DNA of 9,962 bases from JBBQQG01 sp038216175 (GCA_038216175.1 JBBQQG010000028.1:1-9962); one strand, 5' to 3'. Shown: positions 1 through 7,324, numbered from the stretch's first letter. The notes: generated from the letters alone by a model not told the origin. Program-made: numbers and translations.

Positions 1-359
1 ATGTCGCCCTTGTTAAATGTTTTATTTGTTTTTTCTAACTCAGTTCTCGCTTTCACACTACTCAAAGCCTCGTCTTGGAAATTAATCGGCAGTCGAGTAT
101 TTAATTCTAGCTGCTTAGCAAATTGTCTTACATAAGTTGTCTGCATAGTGTCATCGTCGTTAATATTCTTTGGCAGCCCGATTACTAACTGATCGATTTT
201 TAACTCGGCTATTAATTTATTTATACTATTTAAAATGTATTCATCGTGATTTAATGTCTTAAATCTAATTGCTACGCCAGATAACATATTGCCGGTCGCT
301 AATCCAATTCTTTTTTCTCCGACGTCAATAGCTAGATAATTGATGACACTAGCTTCCAT
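1..359 (-). CDS. ruvX: RuvX/YqgF-family putative Holliday junction resolvase, 3' end cut by the window edge
   Basis: The visible 119 codons encode an RNase H-fold nuclease of the RuvX/YqgF family, thought to act on Holliday junctions and/or in 16S rRNA maturation. I see the first catalytic strand AIDVGEKRIGLA (residues 10-21, Asp12), the VIGLPKNI strand (59-66), and the DEALSSVKARTEL block (96-108), which matches the family's DERxSTxxA motif. The frame is open to base 1. Family members are about 140 residues, so some 15-25 residues, probably including the last catalytic Asp after NKG, lie outside. The ATG at 357-359 is preferred: an in-frame TAG lies seven codons upstream, and GAGG sits 3 nt before the ATG, a rather short spacing. 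The start overlaps the end of the upstream membrane-protein gene by 11 bp, suggesting translational coupling in the ftsA-type operon. Confidence 0.9.
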   Translation of the reverse strand, partial: MEASVINYLAIDVGEKRIGLATGNMLSGVAIRFKTLNHDEYILNSINKLIAELKIDQLVIGLPKNINDDDTMQTTYVRQFAKQLELNTRLPINFQDEALSSVKARTELEKTNKTFNKGD

Positions 360-2013
360 CGGCCTCAACAAATACTACAGTTATCTTTTTTAAGTTATGA
401 GGAGTTGTATATACCCAAAAAGGACTATAAGAAATACTAACATCTTTAATACCTGGTCGTTTTTGGATTATCGAAGTTGAATCTCCCTTTTTCTTTCCAG
501 CTATTTCTTTTTTAATAGCGTCAGCGTCAAGTTGTGGTCCAGCATTGACGGTTGTCTGAATATTAAATTTAATGTCTCCGTTAACGCTTTTATTGCCTAG
601 TTTTACGACGGCTTTACCAAGCCCGTCATCACTGTCTAGAATTGTCTGAGTGGCTGGATCAATTTTTTTAGTTAAATCTTTTTGTAGCAATGTTTTCAAA
701 TCAGCCTGTGGCACGCCGGTCATTGTATAAGTAGTCGATAAAGTGACAACTACATTCGAATCAGGTGCCGGATCGCCTACGGCTGGAGCCGAAGTGATAG
801 TAGGGTTGTCATTTGTCAGACTGTCTACTAGTGCAAATTTGATTTGATCACTCATCTGTTTCTTTAGCTCTGTCGAAGCTAGCGTTTTTGTCCGATCGAG
901 TATCTGCTGCTTTGCACTATCTACGTCCTGCTGACTAACAACCGTTAATATTTTACTAGTTCCGCCCGACATTGCCGATCCGCTAGCTGTGACATTATTA
1001 AAGCTATCGACTACATAATTTCTAGCGCTCAGATTATATTGATCGCCGGCATTTTGGGCAGCTACATTAACACTGCCGGAAGCGACGTCCGGAAAATCAG
1101 AATTTCGACATTTACCGGCAATTGTAATACTGCTAAGTGTAACCGCACTTTGAGTAATAAAACTAAGACTGTTGGCGGTAATCGAAGTACCTGCCGGTAC
1201 TATTACTTGCGGCTGTGAGCAATCTGTAAGAGTTAACGTTGCTTTACCGGAAGCTTTTGTTCCTTGATCCTGTTTACCGGTTGCCGGAACTTTTTGGGTA
1301 TCAGTTTTCTTAGAAGTCAGATTAGTTAAAGTGGTAATCAGTTTAGACTCGTCGAGTGATGAAGCCGATGGGCTAGCCGTGATATCAAGATTTGATACAA
1401 CCGAGTTGGTATCTGTTTTTATTGTCACCTTTGCTTTCGGTGCAATGTTGATTGCCCAGTAGCTTCCGATTATTAATAGAATCAGCAGTACTGCGAACGC
1501 AATTATACCAATCCGAAATTTTTCAAAGTTCGGTATTTTAAGTTTTTTATTGCGTTTTTCCTTTTTTGTGATTGCTGCTTGATCTTGTGGTTTATCATCG
1601 TAGTCAACCTGTATCGGTTCGTCCTCTGGAATATCGCCGGCAAGTACTCCGACCGGCTTTGTCGGATCGATCTCATAGGCCTCTTGGTCGCTGGTTATTT
1701 TTAATGGCGAATTATTTATAGTCGGACCGTCGGGAACGGATGGCAAACTTTGTAGAGTTTTGGCAACATGCAAACCAGCATTGCCAGCTAATGGGAGAAG
1801 TGCCGATTCTGAAGTAATAAGAACTAACTTCTTTTTACTATCGTCGGCAGCTCGCTTTAATAGCTTCATATTAACTATACTTTGAAGTGCCGCCGCCCTC
1901 TTTGGTAGTACCAGAGCGACTATATTATTTTTACTGGCAGAAATTTTTTCAATAATTGATGTGATTTCATCGTCAACATCAATATAAATAGTGTCTTTTT
2001 GGGCTGCGCTCAT
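349..2013 (-). CDS. Bitopic membrane protein with cytoplasmic globular domain and baseplate J-like exterior
   Basis: This is a 554-residue protein of a type I recognise from CPR genomes but whose function is not established. Residues 1-95 look like an alpha/beta domain (strands IVALVLP and KLVLITSE, helices between), then an acidic linker and a lysine-rich stretch KKEKRNKKLK (151-160). One hydrophobic helix spans about 168-190, so by the positive-inside rule the N terminus is cytoplasmic. The exterior (191-554) contains a baseplate J-like section (about 255-335: VPAGTSI, then VNVAAQNAGDQYNLSA) and a C-terminal block GIKDVSISYSPFWVY (521-535). Its only two cysteines, C265 and C302, are external and could form a disulfide. 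The ATG overlaps the stop of the FtsA-family gene as ATGA, so the two are probably translated together and may interact. Automatic annotation may call it a phage baseplate protein, but no other phage genes are present. Confidence 0.8.
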   Translation of the reverse strand: MSAAQKDTIYIDVDDEITSIIEKISASKNNIVALVLPKRAAALQSIVNMKLLKRAADDSKKKLVLITSESALLPLAGNAGLHVAKTLQSLPSVPDGPTINNSPLKITSDQEAYEIDPTKPVGVLAGDIPEDEPIQVDYDDKPQDQAAITKKEKRNKKLKIPNFEKFRIGIIAFAVLLILLIIGSYWAINIAPKAKVTIKTDTNSVVSNLDITASPSASSLDESKLITTLTNLTSKKTDTQKVPATGKQDQGTKASGKATLTLTDCSQPQVIVPAGTSITANSLSFITQSAVTLSSITIAGKCRNSDFPDVASGSVNVAAQNAGDQYNLSARNYVVDSFNNVTASGSAMSGGTSKILTVVSQQDVDSAKQQILDRTKTLASTELKKQMSDQIKFALVDSLTNDNPTITSAPAVGDPAPDSNVVVTLSTTYTMTGVPQADLKTLLQKDLTKKIDPATQTILDSDDGLGKAVVKLGNKSVNGDIKFNIQTTVNAGPQLDADAIKKEIAGKKKGDSTSIIQKRPGIKDVSISYSPFWVYTTPHNLKKITVVFVEADGS

Positions 2014-3302
2014 GTTCTTAACATTCTATCAACTTTTTCTCTAAACGATCCGGTCGGTTTACTGCTTATTTGTTCTAGTGTATCCAGCCCGACTCTTAAA
2101 AGTCCCATTGCTGTGATAAATGTGTGGTCATTAACTTGACCAGTTTTATCTGTAATACCAATTACCTGATTTGGTTGAATGTGTTGAATAATTGGTTTTC
2201 TAGTAAACGGAAGCTTAGTATACCAACTTGACTGTTCAAGTCGGTCTATTAACTCATCTAAAGATGACCCGCCGCCGCATAATAGTAGTCTATAAGGCAA
2301 ATTATCAAGCATAGTAAATTCGCTTAGTGCCAATTCGACACCGTTCAACCATACATTTAGTGTATTATCTAGTGATTTTTTAATACTTACCTGTTTTTGA
2401 GCAGCAACTTTACTAGTTCCAAATTCTAATTTAATTTCTTCAGCTTGATCAAATGTCAGACCAAGCGTACGTTCGATAGATTTTGTAAAAGCACGCCCGC
2501 CAATTCCGAACATTTTAGTTCCTTGGACGCCGCCTTCATTAATAACAGCTATGTCGGTTGTACCGCCACCAACATCCATAAGTATTGCGCTCATGTTGGC
2601 ATTCGGGTCGTCGCCGATTACTGATCTTGAAACTGCAAACGGTTCAGCGGCAACAGCTAGTAAATCAAGGTCGAGTTCCTGAGCCACCCGCTCCAGCGCT
2701 CCGATATGAATCATAGGTGCAAATGCCGTATATAATTGAACGACAACTTCCTTTCCTTGAAAACCTACAGGATTTGTTACTGCGTAACCATCGATATCTA
2801 TTCCGACTAAGGCACTATTAACTAAACGTATTTCAACTTCTTTTCCACCAAGTTCCCAGGCTAATTGCTGCTTTGCTCTAGCCTGTGCTCGCTCTTGGAC
2901 TAAAGATATGATGTGTTCGATCTCGTCTAAATCTAGTGGTTTTTCAGGGTTCTTTCGAGTACACCTGACAGTGGTGGTTGTGCCTTTGACTAGTTCGCCA
3001 GCAATTCCAATTACAGCCGTCCTGACCGATATACCTGCCTGCTGTTCGGCTTTATTGAGTGCTGCATCACAGTTTGCTACAACGGCAGCAATATCAGATA
3101 TCGCACCTGCCTGCATATCTTTAAGTTCTTGATGAGCTCGGCCCATCCCCAGAATTTCGAGTTTACCATCAACTATTTTTGCGACTAATGCTTTAATATA
3201 TTCAGTTCCGATATCAAGCCCAACTATATATTGACCTGTTAGATTTGGACTGTTTTTTCTATTTGAAATAGATGAGGCAAGACCTTTGAGTTTTTTGAGC
3301 AT
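2010..3302 (-). CDS. ftsA: Actin-fold ATPase of the FtsA family (cell division; PilM-like alternative)
   Basis: The 430-residue product has the actin/Hsp70-fold motifs in order: phosphate-1 VGLDIGTEYIKALV (27-40), an SHS2/1C-type insertion (about 108-190), phosphate-2 LMDVGGGTTDIAV (241-253), GIGGRAFTKSI (267-277) followed by an FtsA-like QAEEIKLEFG (286-295), and an adenosine motif LLLCGGGSSLDEL (339-351). FtsA tethers FtsZ to the membrane; the C-terminal GSFREKVDRMLRT (418-430) looks like an FtsA membrane-targeting amphipathic helix. I chose ATG 3302 over a TTG at 3365 (451 residues) because a strong extended -10 lies between them and would place transcription starts just before 3302. The first 25 residues are basic and longer than the usual FtsA leader. 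The gene overlaps the next by ATGA. PilM of type IV pili is the main alternative, but no pil genes are in view. Confidence 0.75.
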   Translation of the reverse strand: MLKKLKGLASSISNRKNSPNLTGQYIVGLDIGTEYIKALVAKIVDGKLEILGMGRAHQELKDMQAGAISDIAAVVANCDAALNKAEQQAGISVRTAVIGIAGELVKGTTTTVRCTRKNPEKPLDLDEIEHIISLVQERAQARAKQQLAWELGGKEVEIRLVNSALVGIDIDGYAVTNPVGFQGKEVVVQLYTAFAPMIHIGALERVAQELDLDLLAVAAEPFAVSRSVIGDDPNANMSAILMDVGGGTTDIAVINEGGVQGTKMFGIGGRAFTKSIERTLGLTFDQAEEIKLEFGTSKVAAQKQVSIKKSLDNTLNVWLNGVELALSEFTMLDNLPYRLLLCGGGSSLDELIDRLEQSSWYTKLPFTRKPIIQHIQPNQVIGITDKTGQVNDHTFITAMGLLRVGLDTLEQISSKPTGSFREKVDRMLRT

Positions 3303-3312
3303 AATCAGATTG

Positions 3313-3341
3313 ATTATAACATTCCAGCTACCGGATATAAA
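3313..3341 (-). promoter_or_regulatory. Predicted extended -10 promoter giving a nearly leaderless ftsA transcript
   Basis: On the minus strand TGTTATAAT (3321 down to 3313) is a perfect extended -10. A TTTATA hexamer (3341-3336, 4 of 6 matches to TTGACA) lies 17 bp upstream of it. The ATG at 3302 begins 10 nt after the TATAAT, so a start site 6-8 nt downstream leaves only a few untranslated bases. No Shine-Dalgarno is visible. The promoter sits in the 70-bp gap after alaS, so the ftsA operon can be transcribed independently of mnmA-alaS. Confidence 0.65.
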
Positions 3342-3372
3342 CCTCTTAAGCCTAAACTGATACAACGCTTTA

Positions 3373-5265
3373 CTAGCTTAATACTGCTTTAATTCGTCTT
3401 ACCCCGGCTGAACTAGACTCTTCTTTTATCACTTTAAACTTTTTACCACCTTCAGCAAGTTCGCCGGTATGGTCTACATGAGGACCGCCGCATATTTCAA
3501 AACTAAATGGTTTTAAGTCGTTATCTGCTTTCATAGTGTAGACTTTTACATTTTCTCCGTAGCGGTCACCAAACTGGCCAAGTGCATACAGCTCACCAAC
3601 AGCTTTATTGGTAGGATATTCTTGCCACGATATATTAAGATCATTACTAATCTGCAGGTTAACGATATCTTCTACTTTTTTTAGCTGGTCCAAGGTAACT
3701 TTTTCAGGATTAGAGAAATCAAATCGCAGTCTTTCTTCGGTTATATTGCTGCCCCGTTGAATAACGTGTTCGCCAAGAACATCGCGCAGTGCCTGATACA
3801 TTAGATGAGTGGCAGTATGGTATTTTTTATGCTGAAGCGACTGTCCACCTAGACCACCTTTAAATGTTCCTTTGCTGGCAGTCTGGCTTCTTATTCTTTG
3901 CTGCTCCATTAACCGGTTAAACATTTCATTTGCGTCATCTGAAATATTAATGCCGTCTTTAAATGCTTCTTCTTTAGTAAGTTCAACAGGAAAACCGTAA
4001 GTATCATAAAGCGTAAAAATAGTTTCTCCGGATAAACTATTGGTCTTATTTTTAGTTAATTTCTCGAACTCACGAAGTCCTTTTCTAAGAGTTGATCGAA
4101 AAACTTTTTCTTCTTTTATTAATATCTCAATTACATCTTTTTCTCTTGATTTAACCTCTGGGAAATCGTCCTTATATAGATCTGTAATAACTGGGACTAT
4201 CGTTTCTAAAAAGTTTTGTTCAATCCCTAAGTCAAATGCATATCTTATTGCTCTTCTGATAAGCCGCCTTAAAACGTAGCCTTGTTCTTTATTGCTAGGA
4301 GTTAAACCGTCAACTACCAAAAACGTAGCACCACGTAGATGATCAGAAATTACCCGCATACTATTGGTATTATTGTCGTAGCGCTTGCCTGATATTTTTT
4401 CAAGCTTTTCAATAATAGGCCATAGTAAGCTAATTTTAAATATGTCAGGACTGTCGATCGCTGCCGCCGCAATACGCTCAAGTCCTCCGCCGTAATCAAC
4501 ATTACGTTTTGGCAGCTTTTCAAAACCGTTTTCAGTTTTCAAATATTCCATAAATACACTATTGCCTAGTTCAATGTATCGGCCGCAGTCGCAGTTGACA
4601 TGGCAATATTTACCCCATTTGGTATCGTGTTTTACATTTTCAAAAAGATAAAACATCTCTGTATCGGGACCACATGGTTCACCAATTTTTACATCCTTAG
4701 GTGCACCGTTTCTACTCCACCAGTTTTTCTCATTATAAAAAAATATACGGCCGCCCTGATCTCCGACTTGATAACCGTTTTCTTCACTGCCAATATCGAC
4801 TTGTTTAGGTTCAACATCAACACTTTGAAACAATTTCGTCCAAATCTCAGCCGATTCGGTGTCTTTAGGAACGTTATATTCCGGGAAGCCGCTACAACAC
4901 GTTACATATATTCGATTAGGATCTAACTTAATTTCTTTAGTCAAAAAATCAAAAAACCAGTTAATCTGCTCTTGTTTAAAATAATCACCGAGGCTCCAGT
5001 TGCCTAGCATTTCAAAAAAAGTAGTATGTCTATTATCTCCAACTTCATCGATATCCTGGGCTCTAAGACAAGTCTGGCTGTTTACCAGACGTGTGCCTTC
5101 CTGGTGAGGTTCGCCGAGTAGATAGGGAATTAAGGGCTGCATGCCGCTTCCAGTAAATAGCGTAGTCGGATCATTCAATGGCACAAGTTGAGCCCGTGGA
5201 ATTTTTTTATGACCGCGTTCGACAAAGAAATCTATATACTTATTTCGAATTTCTTGGGCATTCAT
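3373..5265 (-). CDS. alaS: Alanyl-tRNA synthetase, shortened form lacking the C-terminal (DHHA1/C-Ala) domain
   Basis: Charges tRNA-Ala with alanine and, through its editing site, should hydrolyse Ser- or Gly-tRNA-Ala. The class II catalytic core is clear: TLFTGSGMQPLIPYLLG (35-51), motif-2 region NRHTTFFEMLGNWSLGDYF (78-96), motif-3-like VDYGGGLERIAAA (257-269). The tRNA-recognition part follows (RVISDHLRGATF 304-315, GYVLRRLIRRAIRY 329-342, YDTYGFPVELT 420-430). The editing domain keeps all four metal-site residues: HTATH (H483, H487) and CGGPH (C592, H596). The protein stops at residue 630, just past the editing domain, against about 875 in E. coli. The editing motif also comes about 80 residues earlier than in E. 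coli, so the linker or beta-barrel insert before it is largely missing. A cysteine-rich loop (C221, H222, C225, C227) could bind a metal. The gene follows mnmA by 10 bp with no Shine-Dalgarno. Confidence 0.95.
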   Translation of the reverse strand: MNAQEIRNKYIDFFVERGHKKIPRAQLVPLNDPTTLFTGSGMQPLIPYLLGEPHQEGTRLVNSQTCLRAQDIDEVGDNRHTTFFEMLGNWSLGDYFKQEQINWFFDFLTKEIKLDPNRIYVTCCSGFPEYNVPKDTESAEIWTKLFQSVDVEPKQVDIGSEENGYQVGDQGGRIFFYNEKNWWSRNGAPKDVKIGEPCGPDTEMFYLFENVKHDTKWGKYCHVNCDCGRYIELGNSVFMEYLKTENGFEKLPKRNVDYGGGLERIAAAAIDSPDIFKISLLWPIIEKLEKISGKRYDNNTNSMRVISDHLRGATFLVVDGLTPSNKEQGYVLRRLIRRAIRYAFDLGIEQNFLETIVPVITDLYKDDFPEVKSREKDVIEILIKEEKVFRSTLRKGLREFEKLTKNKTNSLSGETIFTLYDTYGFPVELTKEEAFKDGINISDDANEMFNRLMEQQRIRSQTASKGTFKGGLGGQSLQHKKYHTATHLMYQALRDVLGEHVIQRGSNITEERLRFDFSNPEKVTLDQLKKVEDIVNLQISNDLNISWQEYPTNKAVGELYALGQFGDRYGENVKVYTMKADNDLKPFSFEICGGPHVDHTGELAEGGKKFKVIKEESSSAGVRRIKAVLS

Positions 5266-5272
5266 TTAATTA

Positions 5273-5281
5273 ATTCTAACA
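5273..5281 (-). promoter_or_regulatory. Possible extended -10 for alaS, overlapping the end of mnmA
   Basis: The minus strand reads TGTTAGAAT (5281 down to 5273), an extended -10 with 5 of 6 hexamer matches, spanning the mnmA stop codon. It ends 7 nt before the alaS ATG, which would give a leaderless message. The hexamer at 17-bp spacing (TTCTCG) is a poor -35. It may be an internal promoter inside the mnmA-alaS unit or chance AT-rich sequence; the parallel with mnmA and ftsA raises its credibility. Confidence 0.4.
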
Positions 5282-6316
5282 GATTATACCGCCGCCGAGA
5301 ACCTGGGTGCCATCGTATAAAACGGCTGATTGTCCGGGAGTAACTGCCCTTAATTTGTTATCAAGTACAATCCGACAATTATCGTCGTCAAATACGATAG
5401 TGCATTTTTCAAGTGGCGCACGGTGTCTTATCCGAACTTGGTAGGATTTATTAGTTTTAGGACGTTCGTTTATCCAATGAAGCGAAGTTATATTAATATT
5501 CTGACGCCATAGGTTTTTATCATCGATATCGTTAGTTACGTATACTTCATTTTTAATCATATTTTTACCAGTAACGTAGTACGGCAGACCGCCGCCGACA
5601 TCTAAGCCGTGTCGTTGTCCAATTGTATAAAATATTGCCCCGTCGTGCTGTCCCAGATGTTTACCGGTTTGATCAATAATCGGGCCGGCTTTAGTTGATA
5701 CGTACTGTTTTAGAAAGTCTTTAATCCCGACTTTTCCAACAAAACAAATTCCCATACTTTCTTTTTTAGCAGCAGTAGCTAGTTTTAATTTTTTAGCTAA
5801 AATACGAACCTCGGGTTTGGTATAGCTGCCGATTGGAAATAAAGTCTTTTTAATAGAAGTGCTAGAAATACGGTATAAGAAGTAGGTTTGGTCTTTATTT
5901 GAATCGCTGGCCTTCAACAATTTCCCGTCTTTAGTACCGGCGTAGTGGCCAGTAGCTATAAAATCTGCTCCTTTTTCGACTGATGTATCTAAAAATAATT
6001 TAAATTTAATCTCCTGATTACACATAATATCGGGGTTAGGTGTTATCCCGTCTTGGAAAGATTTGATCATATAATCTACAACTTTTACCTGATACTGCTT
6101 TTCAAAATCAAACATTTCAAACTTAATTCCAAGTTGAACTGCTACACGCTTGGCATCCTGAAAATCTTCTTTCCAGGGGCAGCTAAATCCAGGTAGATCT
6201 TTGCTCCAATTTTTCATATATACGCCAGTTACATCATATCCTTGCTGCACTAGCAACGAAGCACTTACAGATGAATCGACTCCGCCGGATAAACCGACAA
6301 AAACTTTTTTTGCCAT
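5276..6316 (-). CDS. mnmA: tRNA-specific 2-thiouridylase MnmA
   Basis: MnmA adenylates and thiolates C2 of uridine 34 in the tRNAs for Lys, Glu and Gln, in the cytoplasm. The 346-residue product is full length for the family. It has the PP-loop SGGVDSS (10-16) near the N terminus, VYMKNW (32-37), and the two catalytic cysteines: C99 in PDIMCNQEIKF and C191 in GICFVGK. It also has ATGHYA (121-126), the DQTYFLYR segment (142-149), YTIGQRHGLDVGGG (230-243), and a C-terminal beta-barrel ending in GGGIIC. The ATG at 6316 gives the canonical MAKKVFVGLSGG start. No cysteine desulfurase (IscS or YrvO type) is adjacent, so the sulfur donor must be encoded elsewhere. alaS follows after 10 bp, making a small tRNA-maturation unit. 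Confidence 0.96.
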   Translation of the reverse strand: MAKKVFVGLSGGVDSSVSASLLVQQGYDVTGVYMKNWSKDLPGFSCPWKEDFQDAKRVAVQLGIKFEMFDFEKQYQVKVVDYMIKSFQDGITPNPDIMCNQEIKFKLFLDTSVEKGADFIATGHYAGTKDGKLLKASDSNKDQTYFLYRISSTSIKKTLFPIGSYTKPEVRILAKKLKLATAAKKESMGICFVGKVGIKDFLKQYVSTKAGPIIDQTGKHLGQHDGAIFYTIGQRHGLDVGGGLPYYVTGKNMIKNEVYVTNDIDDKNLWRQNINITSLHWINERPKTNKSYQVRIRHRAPLEKCTIVFDDDNCRIVLDNKLRAVTPGQSAVLYDGTQVLGGGIIC

Positions 6317-6325
6317 AGCCTGCCT

Positions 6326-6334
6326 ATTTTAGCA
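6326..6334 (-). promoter_or_regulatory. Predicted extended -10 for mnmA with ultra-short leader
   Basis: The minus strand reads TGCTAAAAT (6334 down to 6326), an extended -10 with 5 of 6 hexamer matches, ending 9 nt before the mnmA ATG. No recognisable -35 is found at 16-18 bp, which is tolerated by extended -10 promoters. An AGGCAGG just before the ATG could act as a weak ribosome site if transcription starts further upstream. It lies in the 47-bp gap that separates the surface-protein genes from mnmA. Confidence 0.5.
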
Positions 6335-6363
6335 AAGAATAACCAGCCATCCTACCTGTCAGT

Positions 6364-7290
6364 TTATTTAAATGGCCTTGCGCCGCGCTCAATTTTCTTT
6401 CTAAGAACAAGTAGCTCATACCTTTTGCCCAACCAGAATGTTGATGCAATAAACGGTACAACGATTGCTGCTGGCTGCCACAAAATCTTTACCTGGGGCG
6501 TAGATAGATTGGCTGACGCAGTCTTGGAGTTACTACCACCGGTGACTTTACCTCCACTAGCATTACCTGTAACAGTGTTGTCTTGACTAAGTGCACCGTT
6601 TGCAACACCGACTAACTGCAAGAAGGCAACAACGCCGTTTTTATCTCCGGCTTTGACAATGATATTGTACACTCCAGGACTATCGTAAGCATGTTGGATA
6701 TTAAACTTACCGGCAAATTGCTGCGAGCTAAGATCTGGGGTCTTACCATCACCCCAATCAACGCTGATAGCATAAGGACCTTCACCTCCCGATAAAATTA
6801 TCGGCCAGGTTATAATCTCTTTAGGATTTGCCCCTTTTTTTGCAAATACACTGGTAAGCGATGGCCGGCTGGCAGTAGCGACTGAATTTGTCGTGAAGTT
6901 TACGACTACGGTAGGCGAGTCAGGGCCGGGCTGATCAAGCGCATCGAATACTCTGGCTATTAGTTCGTTTCTTCCACTAAACAGATCGATTTGTAACGAG
7001 AAACTACCGTTCGTACACTGCTCGGAACCGGCAAACACGTTATTTTTAAATAGCTTTACGAGCAGTCCGTTGGGACAAATTCCACTGACTGTTACCGGTA
7101 GCGTACTAAAAGTCGAATCATTTCTCGGCAGACTTATCGTCGCTCCTGTAGACGGAGGCGGAGTGCTGATTGTGCCTTCTATGCCTACCGAACCATTGCT
7201 CGATGTCACAGCATGAGCCTGGGTATTAAATAGCACAGTCGCTACTAGGCAGAACATTATCGCTAAAATTAATTTTTGTATTTTACGCAT
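6364..7290 (-). CDS. Exported membrane-anchored protein with Ig-like and PKD-like domains
   Basis: The 308-residue protein begins with a signal peptide (hydrophobic 7-22, likely cleavage after AHA at 27). A beta-sandwich of Ig-like type follows (about 48-133, with PVTVSGICPNG and a closing TVVVNF) and carries the only mature-chain cysteines, C72 and C92, probably a disulfide. Residues about 145-230 look like a PKD domain: ISVDWGDGKTP (175-185) and the later HAYDSPGVYNIIVKAGD (200-216) are the hallmark strand and turn. A Gly/Ser/Thr/Asn-rich linker (232-262) leads to a membrane helix (about 270-287) and a basic cytoplasmic tail. PKD domains are usually adhesive or spacer modules on cell surfaces; no catalytic motif is visible. 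It is the last of four exported-protein genes and follows the DUF916-like gene by 95 bp. The specific function is unknown. Confidence 0.8.
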   Translation of the reverse strand: MRKIQKLILAIMFCLVATVLFNTQAHAVTSSNGSVGIEGTISTPPPSTGATISLPRNDSTFSTLPVTVSGICPNGLLVKLFKNNVFAGSEQCTNGSFSLQIDLFSGRNELIARVFDALDQPGPDSPTVVVNFTTNSVATASRPSLTSVFAKKGANPKEIITWPIILSGGEGPYAISVDWGDGKTPDLSSQQFAGKFNIQHAYDSPGVYNIIVKAGDKNGVVAFLQLVGVANGALSQDNTVTGNASGGKVTGGSNSKTASANLSTPQVKILWQPAAIVVPFIASTFWLGKRYELLVLRKKIERGARPFK

Positions 7291-7324
7291 GTAAATCTGT
7301 ATTAAGCATAATTACTACTATATA

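Noticed and set aside
2010..2012. Possible UGA recoding (code 25) as in Gracilibacteria/Absconditabacteria
   Set aside because: UGA ends ftsA at the expected family length in an ATGA overlap, and the conserved enzymes here read through without internal UGA, so the standard bacterial code applies.
349..2013. Phage or contractile-injection baseplate gene
   Set aside because: The baseplate J-like section is only part of a bitopic membrane protein, no tail, capsid or other phage gene is nearby, and the gene is fused by overlap to ftsA and ruvX. A household envelope role is more likely.
2908..3132. Plus-strand open frame inside ftsA
   Set aside because: It lies wholly antisense to a gene with clear actin-fold motifs and shows no recognisable protein features. 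The plus-strand frames at 4040-4279, 4600-4926, 8098-8415 and 9095-9346 are rejected for the same reason: antisense to alaS or surface genes.
3303..3365. TTG start at 3365 for the FtsA-family gene
   Set aside because: It would add 21 residues of no family similarity encoded across a perfect extended -10 box and has no Shine-Dalgarno. ATG 3302 is better supported.
3303..3372. Rho-independent terminator after alaS
   Set aside because: No stable GC-rich stem followed by a U-run is present in the gap, nor in the other gaps at 6317-6363, 8373-8454 and 9511-9563.
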